Assembly (NCBI GenBank): GCA_937874455.1
Contig: CALNBE010000141.1
Span: forward strand, 1 to 13,574
DNA: 13,574 nucleotides
Direction of reading: 5' to 3'
DNA from: an uncultured Opitutia bacterium
GTDB lineage: Bacteria; Verrucomicrobiota; Verrucomicrobiia; Opitutales; UBA953
Position numbers and translations under genes: made by a program. Below, piece by piece: positions 1-6,527 of the stretch. Position 1 is the first letter of the stretch; each line of letters begins with the position of its first letter. The notes below the pieces were generated by a model. It did not search any database. It saw only the letters and a program-made list of their open reading frames with translations, and was not told the DNA's origin.

Positions 1-504
1 ACGCGCGGCGTCATCACCGTCCGGGAGTTGATGACGCCGCGCGTGGTCGTCACCGCCATCGAGGCGGACCTTTCCGTCGGCACCGTTTTCCAACAACTGC
101 CCAACCTGCCCCACGGACGCTTCCCGGTTTATGAGGATTCCCTCGACCATGTGACCGGCATCGTGCGCCGCCGCGACCTGCTTCAGGCCAAGGCCAACGA
201 CCAGGACAAGGTGCTGGTGCGCACCCTCGCCGACAAGGCCCACTTCATCCCCGAAAGCGCCATCGTCGGCGTCACCCTCCGCGACCTCGTCAAAAACCAC
301 CAGCGCATCGCCATCGTGGTGGACGAGTTTGGCAGCGTGAGCGGCGTCATCACGCTGGAGGATATTTTCGAATACCTGATCGGGGCCGAGATTTTTGAAA
401 AGGACGACGTCGCGGTCAACATGCGCGACCTGGCCCGCGCCCGGGCGCGGCACCCGAAACCTTCCCGCAAGAAAAATTCCTCCGCCGACCCCCTTTCCGC
501 ATGA
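1..504 (+). CDS. CBS-pair protein, CNNM/hemolysin (DUF21) family, C-terminal part
   Basis: The reading frame is open at the left edge, so this is the C-terminal part of a longer protein. It holds two CBS domains. The first has the VRELMTPR entry typical of CNNM/CorC-type proteins, followed by a regulatory stretch with GRFPVYEDS and HVTGIVRRRDLL. The second contains IAIVVDEFGSVSGVITLED and then EYLIGAEIFEKDD. In the family, an N-terminal DUF21 membrane domain (not in this window) precedes the CBS pair, which binds adenine nucleotides and gates divalent-cation transport; here that role is inferred. The usual C-terminal CorC/HlyC FAD-like domain is absent: the protein stops about 30 residues after the second CBS domain in a short Arg/Lys-rich tail. 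The stop codon overlaps the lgt start (ATGA), which suggests translational coupling. An internal Met at 28 is the CBS-motif methionine, not a start. Confidence 0.85.
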   Translation, partial: TRGVITVRELMTPRVVVTAIEADLSVGTVFQQLPNLPHGRFPVYEDSLDHVTGIVRRRDLLQAKANDQDKVLVRTLADKAHFIPESAIVGVTLRDLVKNHQRIAIVVDEFGSVSGVITLEDIFEYLIGAEIFEKDDVAVNMRDLARARARHPKPSRKKNSSADPLSA

Positions 505-1388
505 ACAGTTTCCCCTCCACCACGCCCGAGCCGACGCCGGGCTATTGGGTTCACAACCTCGACCCGTTCCTGTTTCAGTTCCCCGCAGGCTGGCCGTTGG
601 ACGGCATCCGCTGGTACGGGCTGGCCTACATCGTGGGCTTCTTCGTCGCGGCGCTCCTGCTCCATGTTTACTATAAGCGGGGAAAATCCCCGCTCAATTC
701 CGACCAGCAATCCTCCTTCATGATCGCCCTGATTCTCGGCGTGCTGGTGGGCGGACGGCTGGGCTATGTCTTCGGCTACATGCTGAGCAAAAATCCCCGC
801 GTGCTCTGGGAGGACCCGTTGGTCATCTTCCGCGTCAACGAAGGCGGCATGGCCAGCCACGGGGGCATGATCGGCGTCTGGCTCGCCCTAGCCTGGGCCG
901 CCTGGCATTACAAGGTGCGCTACTGGCGGTTGATGGACATCACCGTGACCCTTGCGCCCGCGGGCATTTTCTTTGGCCGCATCGCCAACTTCATCAACGG
1001 CGAACTCTGGGGAAAGGAAACTTCCGTGCCCTGGGCGGTCGTCTTCCCGATCCATTTTGAATCCGGCAACATCCTCTACCTGCTCCCGCGCCATCCGTCG
1101 CAACTCTACGCAGCGGTGTTGGAGGGACTGCTTCTGCTCGCCTGGACCCAGTGGCGCTTCTGGCGCGGCAAACTCCCTGAGGGTCAACTGGTCGGCGAGG
1201 CCATGATCGGCTACGGCCTGGTGCGAATCCTCGATGAAATTTTCCGCGAGCCCGACACCGGGGTCAGTCTGATCCTCGGCCTCAGCCGCGGGCAGTTCTA
1301 CTCGGTGGCCCTGGTGCTGATCGGGGTTGCGGTGATCGCCTACGCCCGCTCCTCCAAGACTTTTCCCCGTCCGCCACGCCCAGCCTGA
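501..1388 (+). CDS. lgt: Prolipoprotein diacylglyceryl transferase
   Basis: Lgt moves the diacylglyceryl group of phosphatidylglycerol onto the lipobox cysteine of prolipoproteins. It is the first step of lipoprotein maturation in the inner membrane. The 295 residues match the family length (about 260-300). Diagnostic motifs are visible in order: WYGLAYIVGF near residue 38, MASHGGMIGVW at 117-127, the signature GRIANFINGELWG at 159-171 (the essential Arg and Asn region), RHPSQLYAAVLEG at 197-209, and a late RILDEIFREPD at 242-252. Several hydrophobic segments fit a seven-helix membrane protein. The start at 501 overlaps the stop of the upstream CBS gene and has no Shine-Dalgarno, so translation is probably coupled. 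The slyX gene follows 28 bp downstream. Identification is secure. Confidence 0.97.
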   Translation: MNSFPSTTPEPTPGYWVHNLDPFLFQFPAGWPLDGIRWYGLAYIVGFFVAALLLHVYYKRGKSPLNSDQQSSFMIALILGVLVGGRLGYVFGYMLSKNPRVLWEDPLVIFRVNEGGMASHGGMIGVWLALAWAAWHYKVRYWRLMDITVTLAPAGIFFGRIANFINGELWGKETSVPWAVVFPIHFESGNILYLLPRHPSQLYAAVLEGLLLLAWTQWRFWRGKLPEGQLVGEAMIGYGLVRILDEIFREPDTGVSLILGLSRGQFYSVALVLIGVAVIAYARSSKTFPRPPRPA

Positions 1389-1416
1389 TTCCTTTCCGAA
1401 AAATTTTCCTCCGCCA

Positions 1417-1623
1417 ATGAGCCACCCCGACGACACCGCCGCCCGTATCCGGGAACTGGAGATCAAGGTCACTTTCCTCGAAAACCACATCGAGGCCCAG
1501 GATCGTGTGATGCTCGAACAGGGACAGCACATCGGCAAAATTTTGCAGGAGTTGAAACGCCTGCGCGACGCCGCCGCGGGGGAAAACGCCTTCCCCGCCG
1601 ACGAACGTCCACCGCACTACTAA
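1417..1623 (+). CDS. slyX: SlyX-family small coiled-coil protein
   Basis: This is a 68-residue acidic protein. After a short N-terminal leader it forms one long heptad-rich helix (RIRELEIKVTFLENHIEAQD, then a continuing helix to about residue 50). It ends in the PPHY tail that is characteristic of SlyX proteins. SlyX is a conserved small protein of unknown function; the E. coli gene sits next to the prolyl isomerase gene slyD. Here it lies between lgt and a YedK-type gene, 28 bp after lgt and 17 bp before the next start, so it is probably co-transcribed. No Shine-Dalgarno precedes the ATG; the upstream sequence is pyrimidine-rich. Length and C-terminal signature support the call, but no function can be assigned. 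Confidence 0.87.
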   Translation: MSHPDDTAARIRELEIKVTFLENHIEAQDRVMLEQGQHIGKILQELKRLRDAAAGENAFPADERPPHY

Positions 1624-1640
1624 ACCGGGGGGCAAAGGAA

Positions 1641-2318
1641 ATGTGCGGCCGCGTCAGCCAGTTCAACGCCCTGCGACGTTTCCCCAAGGGCGCCGCCCGC
1701 GCACCGGAAAAAGCCGGGCCGCGGCGCAACGTCACTCCCGGCACGCCCCTGCTGGCCCTGCGGAAAAATGCCGCCGCCACCCTTTGCTCCCACTGGCTGC
1801 ACTGGGGTCTGCGCACCGCGCACCGCCAACTGGCCAACGCCCGCGCCGAATCCGTCGGCGACAACCCGCTCTTCCACACCGCGCTCGAACGCGGTCGCTG
1901 CGTGGTGCCGGTGGACGGTTTTTACGAATGGCACCGCGAAGGAAATTCTCGCCAGCCTTGGTTTTTTTATCCCGCTGCCGCAGAGGAAATGCTCTTCCTC
2001 GCCGCCATCGGCCAGCCCCATGATCCGCCCGTCCCGACGGTCTGCCTGCTCACCACCGCCGCCAACGACGTGATGGCTCCCGTTCACCACCGCATGCCCG
2101 TGCTGCTCAATCGCGCAGGTCTCGACCGCTGGCTTTCCTCCGCGCCGTTTTCCCTCGCCGAGCTGCGCGCGTTCACCGCGCCCGCCCCGGAAAACTGGCT
2201 CCGCAAACATCCCATTTCCCCTGCCATCAATCGCGCTGACGCGCCTGAATCCCCCGACCTCTCCGCGCCCTGGACTCCGCCCTTCACCCAAGGCGAACTG
2301 CTCGGGAGCGAGGAATAA
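1641..2318 (+). CDS. yedK: SOS response-associated peptidase / abasic-site crosslinking protein (YedK/HMCES, SRAP family)
   Basis: SRAP proteins crosslink covalently to abasic sites in single-stranded DNA through their N-terminal cysteine and so shield the lesion. The protein starts MCGRVSQF, placing the catalytic Cys at position 2, exposed after Met removal; this fixes the start. Other active-site landmarks are present: the Asn in LANARAES (N66, equivalent to E. coli YedK N75), the Glu in VDGFYEWHR (E96) and the His in VHHRMPVLL (H149). The 225-residue length is typical. A purine-rich GGGGGGCAAAGGAA before the ATG could serve as a weak ribosome binding site. It is the last gene of the CBS-lgt-slyX-yedK run. 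No LexA box is evident immediately upstream, so SOS control is not shown here. Confidence 0.95.
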   Translation: MCGRVSQFNALRRFPKGAARAPEKAGPRRNVTPGTPLLALRKNAAATLCSHWLHWGLRTAHRQLANARAESVGDNPLFHTALERGRCVVPVDGFYEWHREGNSRQPWFFYPAAAEEMLFLAAIGQPHDPPVPTVCLLTTAANDVMAPVHHRMPVLLNRAGLDRWLSSAPFSLAELRAFTAPAPENWLRKHPISPAINRADAPESPDLSAPWTPPFTQGELLGSEE

Positions 2319-2668
2319 GGCATTGCGAAGCGCCAACAGGGAAAACCAGGCAAAGGAAATTTTCCGCGGCGAACGAACTCGAAAAGCGCACGCATCTTGC
2401 GTGCCGGGCCAGGCATCCTGCGCGGCACTTCCCGAAGAGAAAAACCCGCATGCACTAGATAAATCATAATGCCGCCCCTCGCCCGCCGCTCCTTCCATTC
2501 CCGAAAACATTTCCTCCGCGCCACATCCCGGCACAAAAAAATTTCGCCCCCATTCGCGGGTTTCCTCTCCCTGCCTCCCGGCGAGCCGCGCCGCGCGGCC
2601 CTACAAAAATCCCGCCGCTAAAAATTCCCCACTCCTCATCCCCTATTCCCACTCCCTATTTCCATTCC
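2319..2668. other. 350-bp intergenic region between convergent genes
   Basis: No credible gene is seen on either strand; open frames here have no recognisable motif and atypical composition. It holds a 7-bp hairpin with a 3-base loop at 2388-2404 (GCACGCA/TGCGTGC, no T-run), an imperfect direct repeat around 2391-2420 (GCATCTTGCG / GCATCCTGCG), a GC-only inverted repeat at 2585-2599, and the C-rich tandem motif at 2624-2670. The patchwork looks like decayed or dispersed repeat sequence rather than a regulatory region. The genes on both sides end here. Confidence 0.6.
2585..2599. repeat. GC-rich inverted repeat, possible dispersed REP-like element
   Basis: GCCGCG at 2585-2590 and CGCGGC at 2594-2599 form a 6-bp stem with a 3-base loop, and the 10-mer at 2590-2599 is itself palindromic. 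It lies in a GC-dense block (2570-2605) flanked by A/T-rich runs. The layout resembles short dispersed palindromic elements, but a single copy cannot show that. Confidence 0.3.
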
Positions 2669-2670
2669 CT
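2624..2670 (-). repeat. Tandem 13-bp motif, G-rich on the minus strand, at the 3' end of the Rrf2 gene
   Basis: On the plus strand ATTCCCACTCCCT (2645-2657) is followed directly by ATTTCCATTCCCT (2658-2670), matching at 10 of 13 positions; a longer related unit precedes them (2624-2644). The array reaches into the stop codon of the Rrf2 gene. In that gene's transcript it gives repeated GGG/GGGG tracts followed by a short U-run (complement of 2619-2626), so it could act as a 3'-end structure. No ordinary stem-loop terminator is visible for this operon. Confidence 0.5.
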
Positions 2671-3085
2671 AAATATCGTACATCGCCGCGTCGTTGTAGG
2701 TGGCGATGAGCGCGGTCAAAGTGGTTTTTTTCAAATACGCCGCGATGCGGGAGGAAAGCGTGTTCCAGACCTCCGCCACCTGCGGACCGGATTCGCCCTC
2801 CAACGCGGCCCGGGAGGAAATCAACTCCGGCTCAACGATGGCCACCACGTCGTGCAGCGAAATTTCCGCCGGGGGCCGCGCCAGAGTGTAGCCGCCCTGT
2901 TTCCCGCGGCGGCTGTCCAGCAGTCCTCCGGTGCGCAGCATGTTCAGAATCTGCACCAAATAATTGCGCGGCACGTTTTCAATCTGCGCCAGCTCCTCGA
3001 TCTGCGCCCATTCGCCGCTGCCATAGCGCCGCCCCATCTGGGCCAGCACACGGCAGGCATATTCGAGTTTCAGCGAGATTTTCAT
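2669..3085 (-). CDS. Rrf2-family transcriptional regulator without Fe-S cysteines
   Basis: This 138-residue protein has the Rrf2 layout. The N-terminal helix is MKISLKLEYACRVLAQM. A winged helix-turn-helix covers about residues 27-70, with recognition-helix segment NVPRNYLVQILNML and the hallmark wing SRRGKQGGYTLAR. A C-terminal dimerisation helix follows. IscR and NsrR bind an Fe-S cluster through three cysteines around residues 90-105. This protein has none there, and its only Cys is at 11. It therefore resembles the cluster-free branch (CymR-like), which senses through a ligand or a partner protein; that is inference. It follows the SDR-like gene by 21 bp on the same strand and is probably co-transcribed with it and sixA. 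No Shine-Dalgarno is seen before the ATG. Confidence 0.92.
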   Translation of the reverse strand: MKISLKLEYACRVLAQMGRRYGSGEWAQIEELAQIENVPRNYLVQILNMLRTGGLLDSRRGKQGGYTLARPPAEISLHDVVAIVEPELISSRAALEGESGPQVAEVWNTLSSRIAAYLKKTTLTALIATYNDAAMYDI

Positions 3086-3106
3086 GCGCGGGGCGGAGGG
3101 AAAAGG

Positions 3107-4687
3107 TTATTCGGAAGCTGGCTTTTTGGGCACCCGTCGCGCCGGAGTTTTGGCTGCGGAACCGGTCGCTTTTTTCGCCGGATCCTTTTTCACCAGAACC
3201 TCCCGGTTCGCCACTTTCTTGCGCGGCGTTTTCTTCGCGGGCTTGACGGGCGACTCTGCCACCGGCACCTCCTTTGGCAAGTCTTCTGCCTGAACCGGAG
3301 CTGAATCCGTTTTTGGGGCCGGAGAAATTTCCTCCGCGGATGGCTCCGGCACCGGCGCGTCCACAGTCAACGGGGCGACCGGAGGCACAAATTCGGGAAT
3401 GTCGGCGCGGCGCAAATCGCGCGGTGGCGGCGGCACGAATTCCGGCACCGGTTCCGCCGTCCGGCTTGCCACGGCGGGTTTTTGCGGCACGCGCGCGAGT
3501 GGCGAATTTTTCCTCTGCCGCTCATCCTGAGCCCGGCGGCGGGCCAGCCGGTCCAATTGCCCCTGCGAGGGCGGACGCGGCCAGTGCCACTTTTCCGGAT
3601 AGGGCAAAAAGTTTCTCTCCGGGGCGGGCGCGCCGTTGCTCTGCCTCTGCTGCGGCGCGGGTGGTTGCGGCTTCCGGTTGTCCGTCGGCGGATGGACGCG
3701 CAGCGCGCCATCGCGGGGCGGACGCTCCCGTCCGCGATTTTTCTCCGGCTGGCGGTCGTCGCGTTCCGTCCGGGAAGGTTGTTCTTCACCGCGATTCCGG
3801 TTCGATTTCAGCAGATAGCGCAGCTCGGGATCGACAAAATCCTCCTCGTCTTCCCAATCGTCGGTTTCCCCCGCGCCGGGCGGTGGGGCGTAGTCGGGAC
3901 GCTTGCGCTCAGGGGTGAGAATGATCTCGCGGGGCGGAGGAAAATTCTGCGGCGGCGGCAATTGCACCACCTGCACGGCCCGCAAGCGGGGCTCCGCGCT
4001 GATAGGTAGCCGGGGCTCCTCGCGTGTGGCCTGGGGCCGCAGCACCAACTCGGTCAGCGCGTTGTTTTCCCGCAGCCGGAAAATCGACTCCACCGCGTCG
4101 GCCACGATGTCGGCCTGCACCTGGCTTTGCGGCGCCTGGGTGAAACGGGCCGCCGGATCGGGCGCACCGGAATTGCCTTCGAGCCGCACCTGCGCGGTCT
4201 TCACGCCGGTGTCGCGCAACTCCGCAAAAAGCTCCCGGGTAAACTGTCGCAGCGCGCCCTCGACCGTCGCCGCCAGCACCGCACCGGCTCCGGTCGGCGC
4301 GCGGGTCAGCGCCACCACATAGCCGCGCCGCCGCACCAGTTGCGGCAGCACTTGGCGCACCAGTGTCAGCGGGCTCGCCACGCCGGCGTTCAGTGCCGTG
4401 GCGATATCCTCCGCGTGCGTGGCCTCGAAAGGTTCCTCCACCGGGTAGTTGCCCGCGAGGATCGCGCCAAACACCGTGTTTTCCTTTGCCAGCACGGCCT
4501 CCACCTCCGCGCGCACCGCAGCAGAATCGGCGAGATTTACCGCCACCGGCACAAAGTCACGGTGCGCCAGCCCCTGCGGGGGAAATTGCGCGGCTAGGCC
4601 GTACACACGAAACCCGGCACCCACCAGCCGCCGGGCAATGCTTTGCCCCGGCTCGCTTCCGGCTCCGGTCAGAAAAATGACATCCAT
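3107..4687 (-). CDS. Degenerate SDR-fold protein with long Pro-rich and Lys-rich disordered tail
   Basis: Residues 1 to about 220 form a short-chain dehydrogenase/reductase-like Rossmann domain: the TGAGSEPGQ loop at 7-15, ILAGNYP near 76 (the NAG motif position), and a helix ending in ALRQFTREL at 145-153. Catalysis looks lost. Aligned on that helix, the YxxxK dyad becomes Ala139 and Glu143, and the glycine motif TGxxxGxG has Glu in place of its middle Gly. Residues 221-480 are low complexity: proline-rich, with an acidic patch (DDWEDEEDFVD, 276-286), an Arg/Gln/Glu-rich stretch and PEFVPP twice (415 and 431). Residues 481-523 are Lys/Ala/Pro/Arg-rich like a histone H1 tail (KPAKKTPRKK, DPAKKATGSAAKTPARR). 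A role in binding a nucleotide, partner or nucleic acid is inference. It lies 25 bp after sixA and 21 bp before the Rrf2 gene. No Shine-Dalgarno is visible. Confidence 0.82.
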   Translation of the reverse strand: MDVIFLTGAGSEPGQSIARRLVGAGFRVYGLAAQFPPQGLAHRDFVPVAVNLADSAAVRAEVEAVLAKENTVFGAILAGNYPVEEPFEATHAEDIATALNAGVASPLTLVRQVLPQLVRRRGYVVALTRAPTGAGAVLAATVEGALRQFTRELFAELRDTGVKTAQVRLEGNSGAPDPAARFTQAPQSQVQADIVADAVESIFRLRENNALTELVLRPQATREEPRLPISAEPRLRAVQVVQLPPPQNFPPPREIILTPERKRPDYAPPPGAGETDDWEDEEDFVDPELRYLLKSNRNRGEEQPSRTERDDRQPEKNRGRERPPRDGALRVHPPTDNRKPQPPAPQQRQSNGAPAPERNFLPYPEKWHWPRPPSQGQLDRLARRRAQDERQRKNSPLARVPQKPAVASRTAEPVPEFVPPPPRDLRRADIPEFVPPVAPLTVDAPVPEPSAEEISPAPKTDSAPVQAEDLPKEVPVAESPVKPAKKTPRKKVANREVLVKKDPAKKATGSAAKTPARRVPKKPASE

Positions 4688-4712
4688 GAGAAAAAGTTTT
4701 CGAAAGGAAAAT

Positions 4713-5225
4713 TCAGGCGCCGAAATCCGGCGGCGTCGCCGTCACGCCATCCGGCACCACAAACCACAGCAACTGCCAGTAGCCAAAGGGCACGCTTTGC
4801 GTGGGCGGCGAAAACCGCTCCAGCGCCATCATCGCCGCCTGGCGAAATGCCACCTGCACCATCGCCCGGCCCTGCCCTAGGAGCAGCCCGGCCAGCAGTT
4901 CATGGTGCGCGTTGTGCCCGATCAACAGCCGGTCCACCGAGCCGCCCGCGACCTGCCGGGCGGTGAAGCGCGGGTCGTCATCCGGCTTGATGTGGTTGCA
5001 CTCCTGCAGCGGCTGCGGCAGCCCGGCAAAGCGGCGGAACAGCTCCGCCGTTTCCCTCGCCCGCACCAGCGGGCTGTGCTCGAGCACTCCGACTTCGTTG
5101 AAATCCGCGGGAACCACCCGCCGGGCAATGTGCTCAATCTGCCTTTGTCCGAGCGCGGTCAACGGCCTGAGGGCATCAGGTTCGCTAAAAGCCGCATCGG
5201 CATGGCGCAATAAATACAGTCGCAT
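4713..5225 (-). CDS. sixA: SixA-type phosphohistidine phosphatase (histidine phosphatase superfamily)
   Basis: With the start at 5225 the protein is 170 residues, close to the ~160 of E. coli SixA. It begins MRLYLLRHADA with the catalytic His8 in the RHG/RHA motif. It continues with LRPLTALGQRQ, HSPLVRARETAEL (Arg55 and Arg57 in the phosphate pocket) and LLIGHNAHHELLAG (second catalytic His104). An upstream ATG at 5276 would add 17 residues (MRRRRNLFTLPLFKTPF) unlike the family, so I prefer 5225, although neither start has a Shine-Dalgarno. SixA enzymes remove phosphate from phosphohistidine in phosphotransfer proteins, ArcB and the nitrogen PTS being the studied cases; the target here is unknown. 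It is the first gene of a probable three-gene operon with the SDR-like and Rrf2 genes, 25 bp before the former. Confidence 0.88.
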   Translation of the reverse strand: MRLYLLRHADAAFSEPDALRPLTALGQRQIEHIARRVVPADFNEVGVLEHSPLVRARETAELFRRFAGLPQPLQECNHIKPDDDPRFTARQVAGGSVDRLLIGHNAHHELLAGLLLGQGRAMVQVAFRQAAMMALERFSPPTQSVPFGYWQLLWFVVPDGVTATPPDFGA

Positions 5226-5319
5226 GAAAGGAGTTTTAAACAGGGGCAGCGTGAACAAGTTCCTCCTCCTCCGCAAGCATCATGCGGCAGTCCCACCAGG
5301 TTTTGCGGACTCGCAGCCG

Positions 5320-6369
5320 CTATTTATTTTCCTCCGCGGGCGGGTCAAACTCGTCGCCAGTGCCCCAATACTGGACATAGATCCGGTCATTGCCAACGCG
5401 CTTGGACTTCCACTTGGCGATGGATTTGGCGTTGTCCTCGATCATGCTCCAGTTTTCCTCGTCACCGTGATTCCAGCCGCCGTTGTGGCGCATTTCATGA
5501 TGGTAAACCGCGTCCGAGGGCCAGTTAATCGCCGCCCAAGCGCCGTACACCGAGGCCAAACCACCACCGCTGCCCTTGTTCCATCGGAAAATATAAGTCA
5601 CGGTGTCCGCCCCGCATTTGTCCCGGAGTTTGCGCACATCCTGCCGCTGGAGCTTGATCTTGTTATCCGCGAGCAGCCCCAGCGCGGTTTTGCACTGGTC
5701 CCCTTCCATTGGCACTACATCCTCGGTCTCCACCAGCCCGACCAGCCGAAGCCGGGCGTCGTAGCCGCGGTCCGCGTAGCTCTTGTTGGAGTAATCAATT
5801 ATTTTGTCGAAATGCGCGAGCATGGCGTGATGGTCGCCACCAAAAGTGTCGTTGAGCAACTCCGTTGTATAAACAATCATGGTGTCGGTTGTCTTCGCGG
5901 AACTAACCTTTCCGGGATTGTATTCCGCGCGCTTGATTTCCTTGCGGATCAAACGCGGCTTCTTCGGGCGCTCCCGCTTCTTGGGAACAATTTTCGGCGC
6001 ATCCTCGGTGTCGCCCGGTTCGCAGTTTTCCGGCAAAACAAAATCCTTCGGCGTGTTGTCCACCTGCGGTTCTTCCGGCGGTTCCTCCGGCTCCGGCGGT
6101 GGTGCCCCGGTGGGATCCGGCATGTCCGTCAACGGCACGGTGGACGAGGTCTCCACCGCCACCACCGGCAGCGGCGCGTTCCCCTGCTCGGCCTGCCAGA
6201 CAGCCCAAACGCCACCGGCTCCCAACAAAGCGATGAAGAAAAAAACCTTCCACCAGTTCGACCGCCTCCGCTCATCCACAAAAACAGTGTTCGCCGTGGC
6301 GGGACGGCGTCCGCGGGGCGGACGGGGTGCAAGCGGTGGTTTCGGTGGTTGATTTGGCAGACGGCTCAT
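5320..6369 (-). CDS. Membrane-anchored metzincin-type metalloprotease (reprolysin/M12-like)
   Basis: With the start at 6369 the protein has 349 residues. A Pro/Arg-rich cytoplasmic N-terminus (1-38) is followed by one hydrophobic segment (about 42-58, KVFFFIALLGAGGVWAVW). With no clear cleavage site this fits a signal anchor with the rest in the periplasm. A Pro/Glu-rich then Lys/Arg-rich linker covers about 62-150. The catalytic region starts with DTMIVYTTELLND and a helix plus strand (HFDKIIDYSNKSY, DARLRLVGLVE), as in M12B/reprolysin-like peptidases. The zinc motif HEMRHNGGWNH is complete: HExxHxxGxxH with His291, Glu292, His295, Gly298 and His301. Met309 in NWSMIED could be the Met-turn, though it is closer than usual. 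An ATG at 6396 would add nine residues. The stop is 94 bp upstream of sixA; substrate unknown. Confidence 0.78.
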   Translation of the reverse strand: MSRLPNQPPKPPLAPRPPRGRRPATANTVFVDERRRSNWWKVFFFIALLGAGGVWAVWQAEQGNAPLPVVAVETSSTVPLTDMPDPTGAPPPEPEEPPEEPQVDNTPKDFVLPENCEPGDTEDAPKIVPKKRERPKKPRLIRKEIKRAEYNPGKVSSAKTTDTMIVYTTELLNDTFGGDHHAMLAHFDKIIDYSNKSYADRGYDARLRLVGLVETEDVVPMEGDQCKTALGLLADNKIKLQRQDVRKLRDKCGADTVTYIFRWNKGSGGGLASVYGAWAAINWPSDAVYHHEMRHNGGWNHGDEENWSMIEDNAKSIAKWKSKRVGNDRIYVQYWGTGDEFDPPAEENK

Positions 6370-6527
6370 CAAACAAAAAGGCGATAAACAAAACACTCTT
6401 TCTAGGAAAATGTTTCAACGCCCACAGTCCGGACAGCCAAGTTGCACAGAAAACACCCTGCCGCCGCCAAACAAAAAGCGCAACGGAACTAGGCCCATTG
6501 CGCCGTGAAAATTTCCCTTGCGAAATC

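Noticed and set aside
183..860. 225-codon minus-strand frame opposite the CBS gene and lgt
   Set aside because: Antisense shadow; lgt on the plus strand carries all family motifs over the same bases.
2388..2404. Hairpin GCACGCA-TCT-TGCGTGC as a terminator for yedK
   Set aside because: It has no following T-run and lies 70 bp past the stop; it fits a repeat remnant as well as a terminator.
1620..2534. 304-codon minus-strand frame opposite yedK
   Set aside because: Antisense to a gene with a complete active site; the translation is Gly/Arg-rich and continues into non-coding DNA.
5259..5287. CCT repeats and a CCGCA/TGCGG stem before sixA as a terminator or repeat element
   Set aside because: Only a 5-bp stem without a T-run; the CCT run is too short to be meaningful.
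4801..6387. 528-codon open frame on the plus strand opposite sixA and the metzincin gene
   Set aside because: It runs antisense across two genes with recognisable motifs and through their intergenic gap. The translation shows no domain and is Arg/Pro/Val-rich, as expected from an antisense frame in high-GC DNA.
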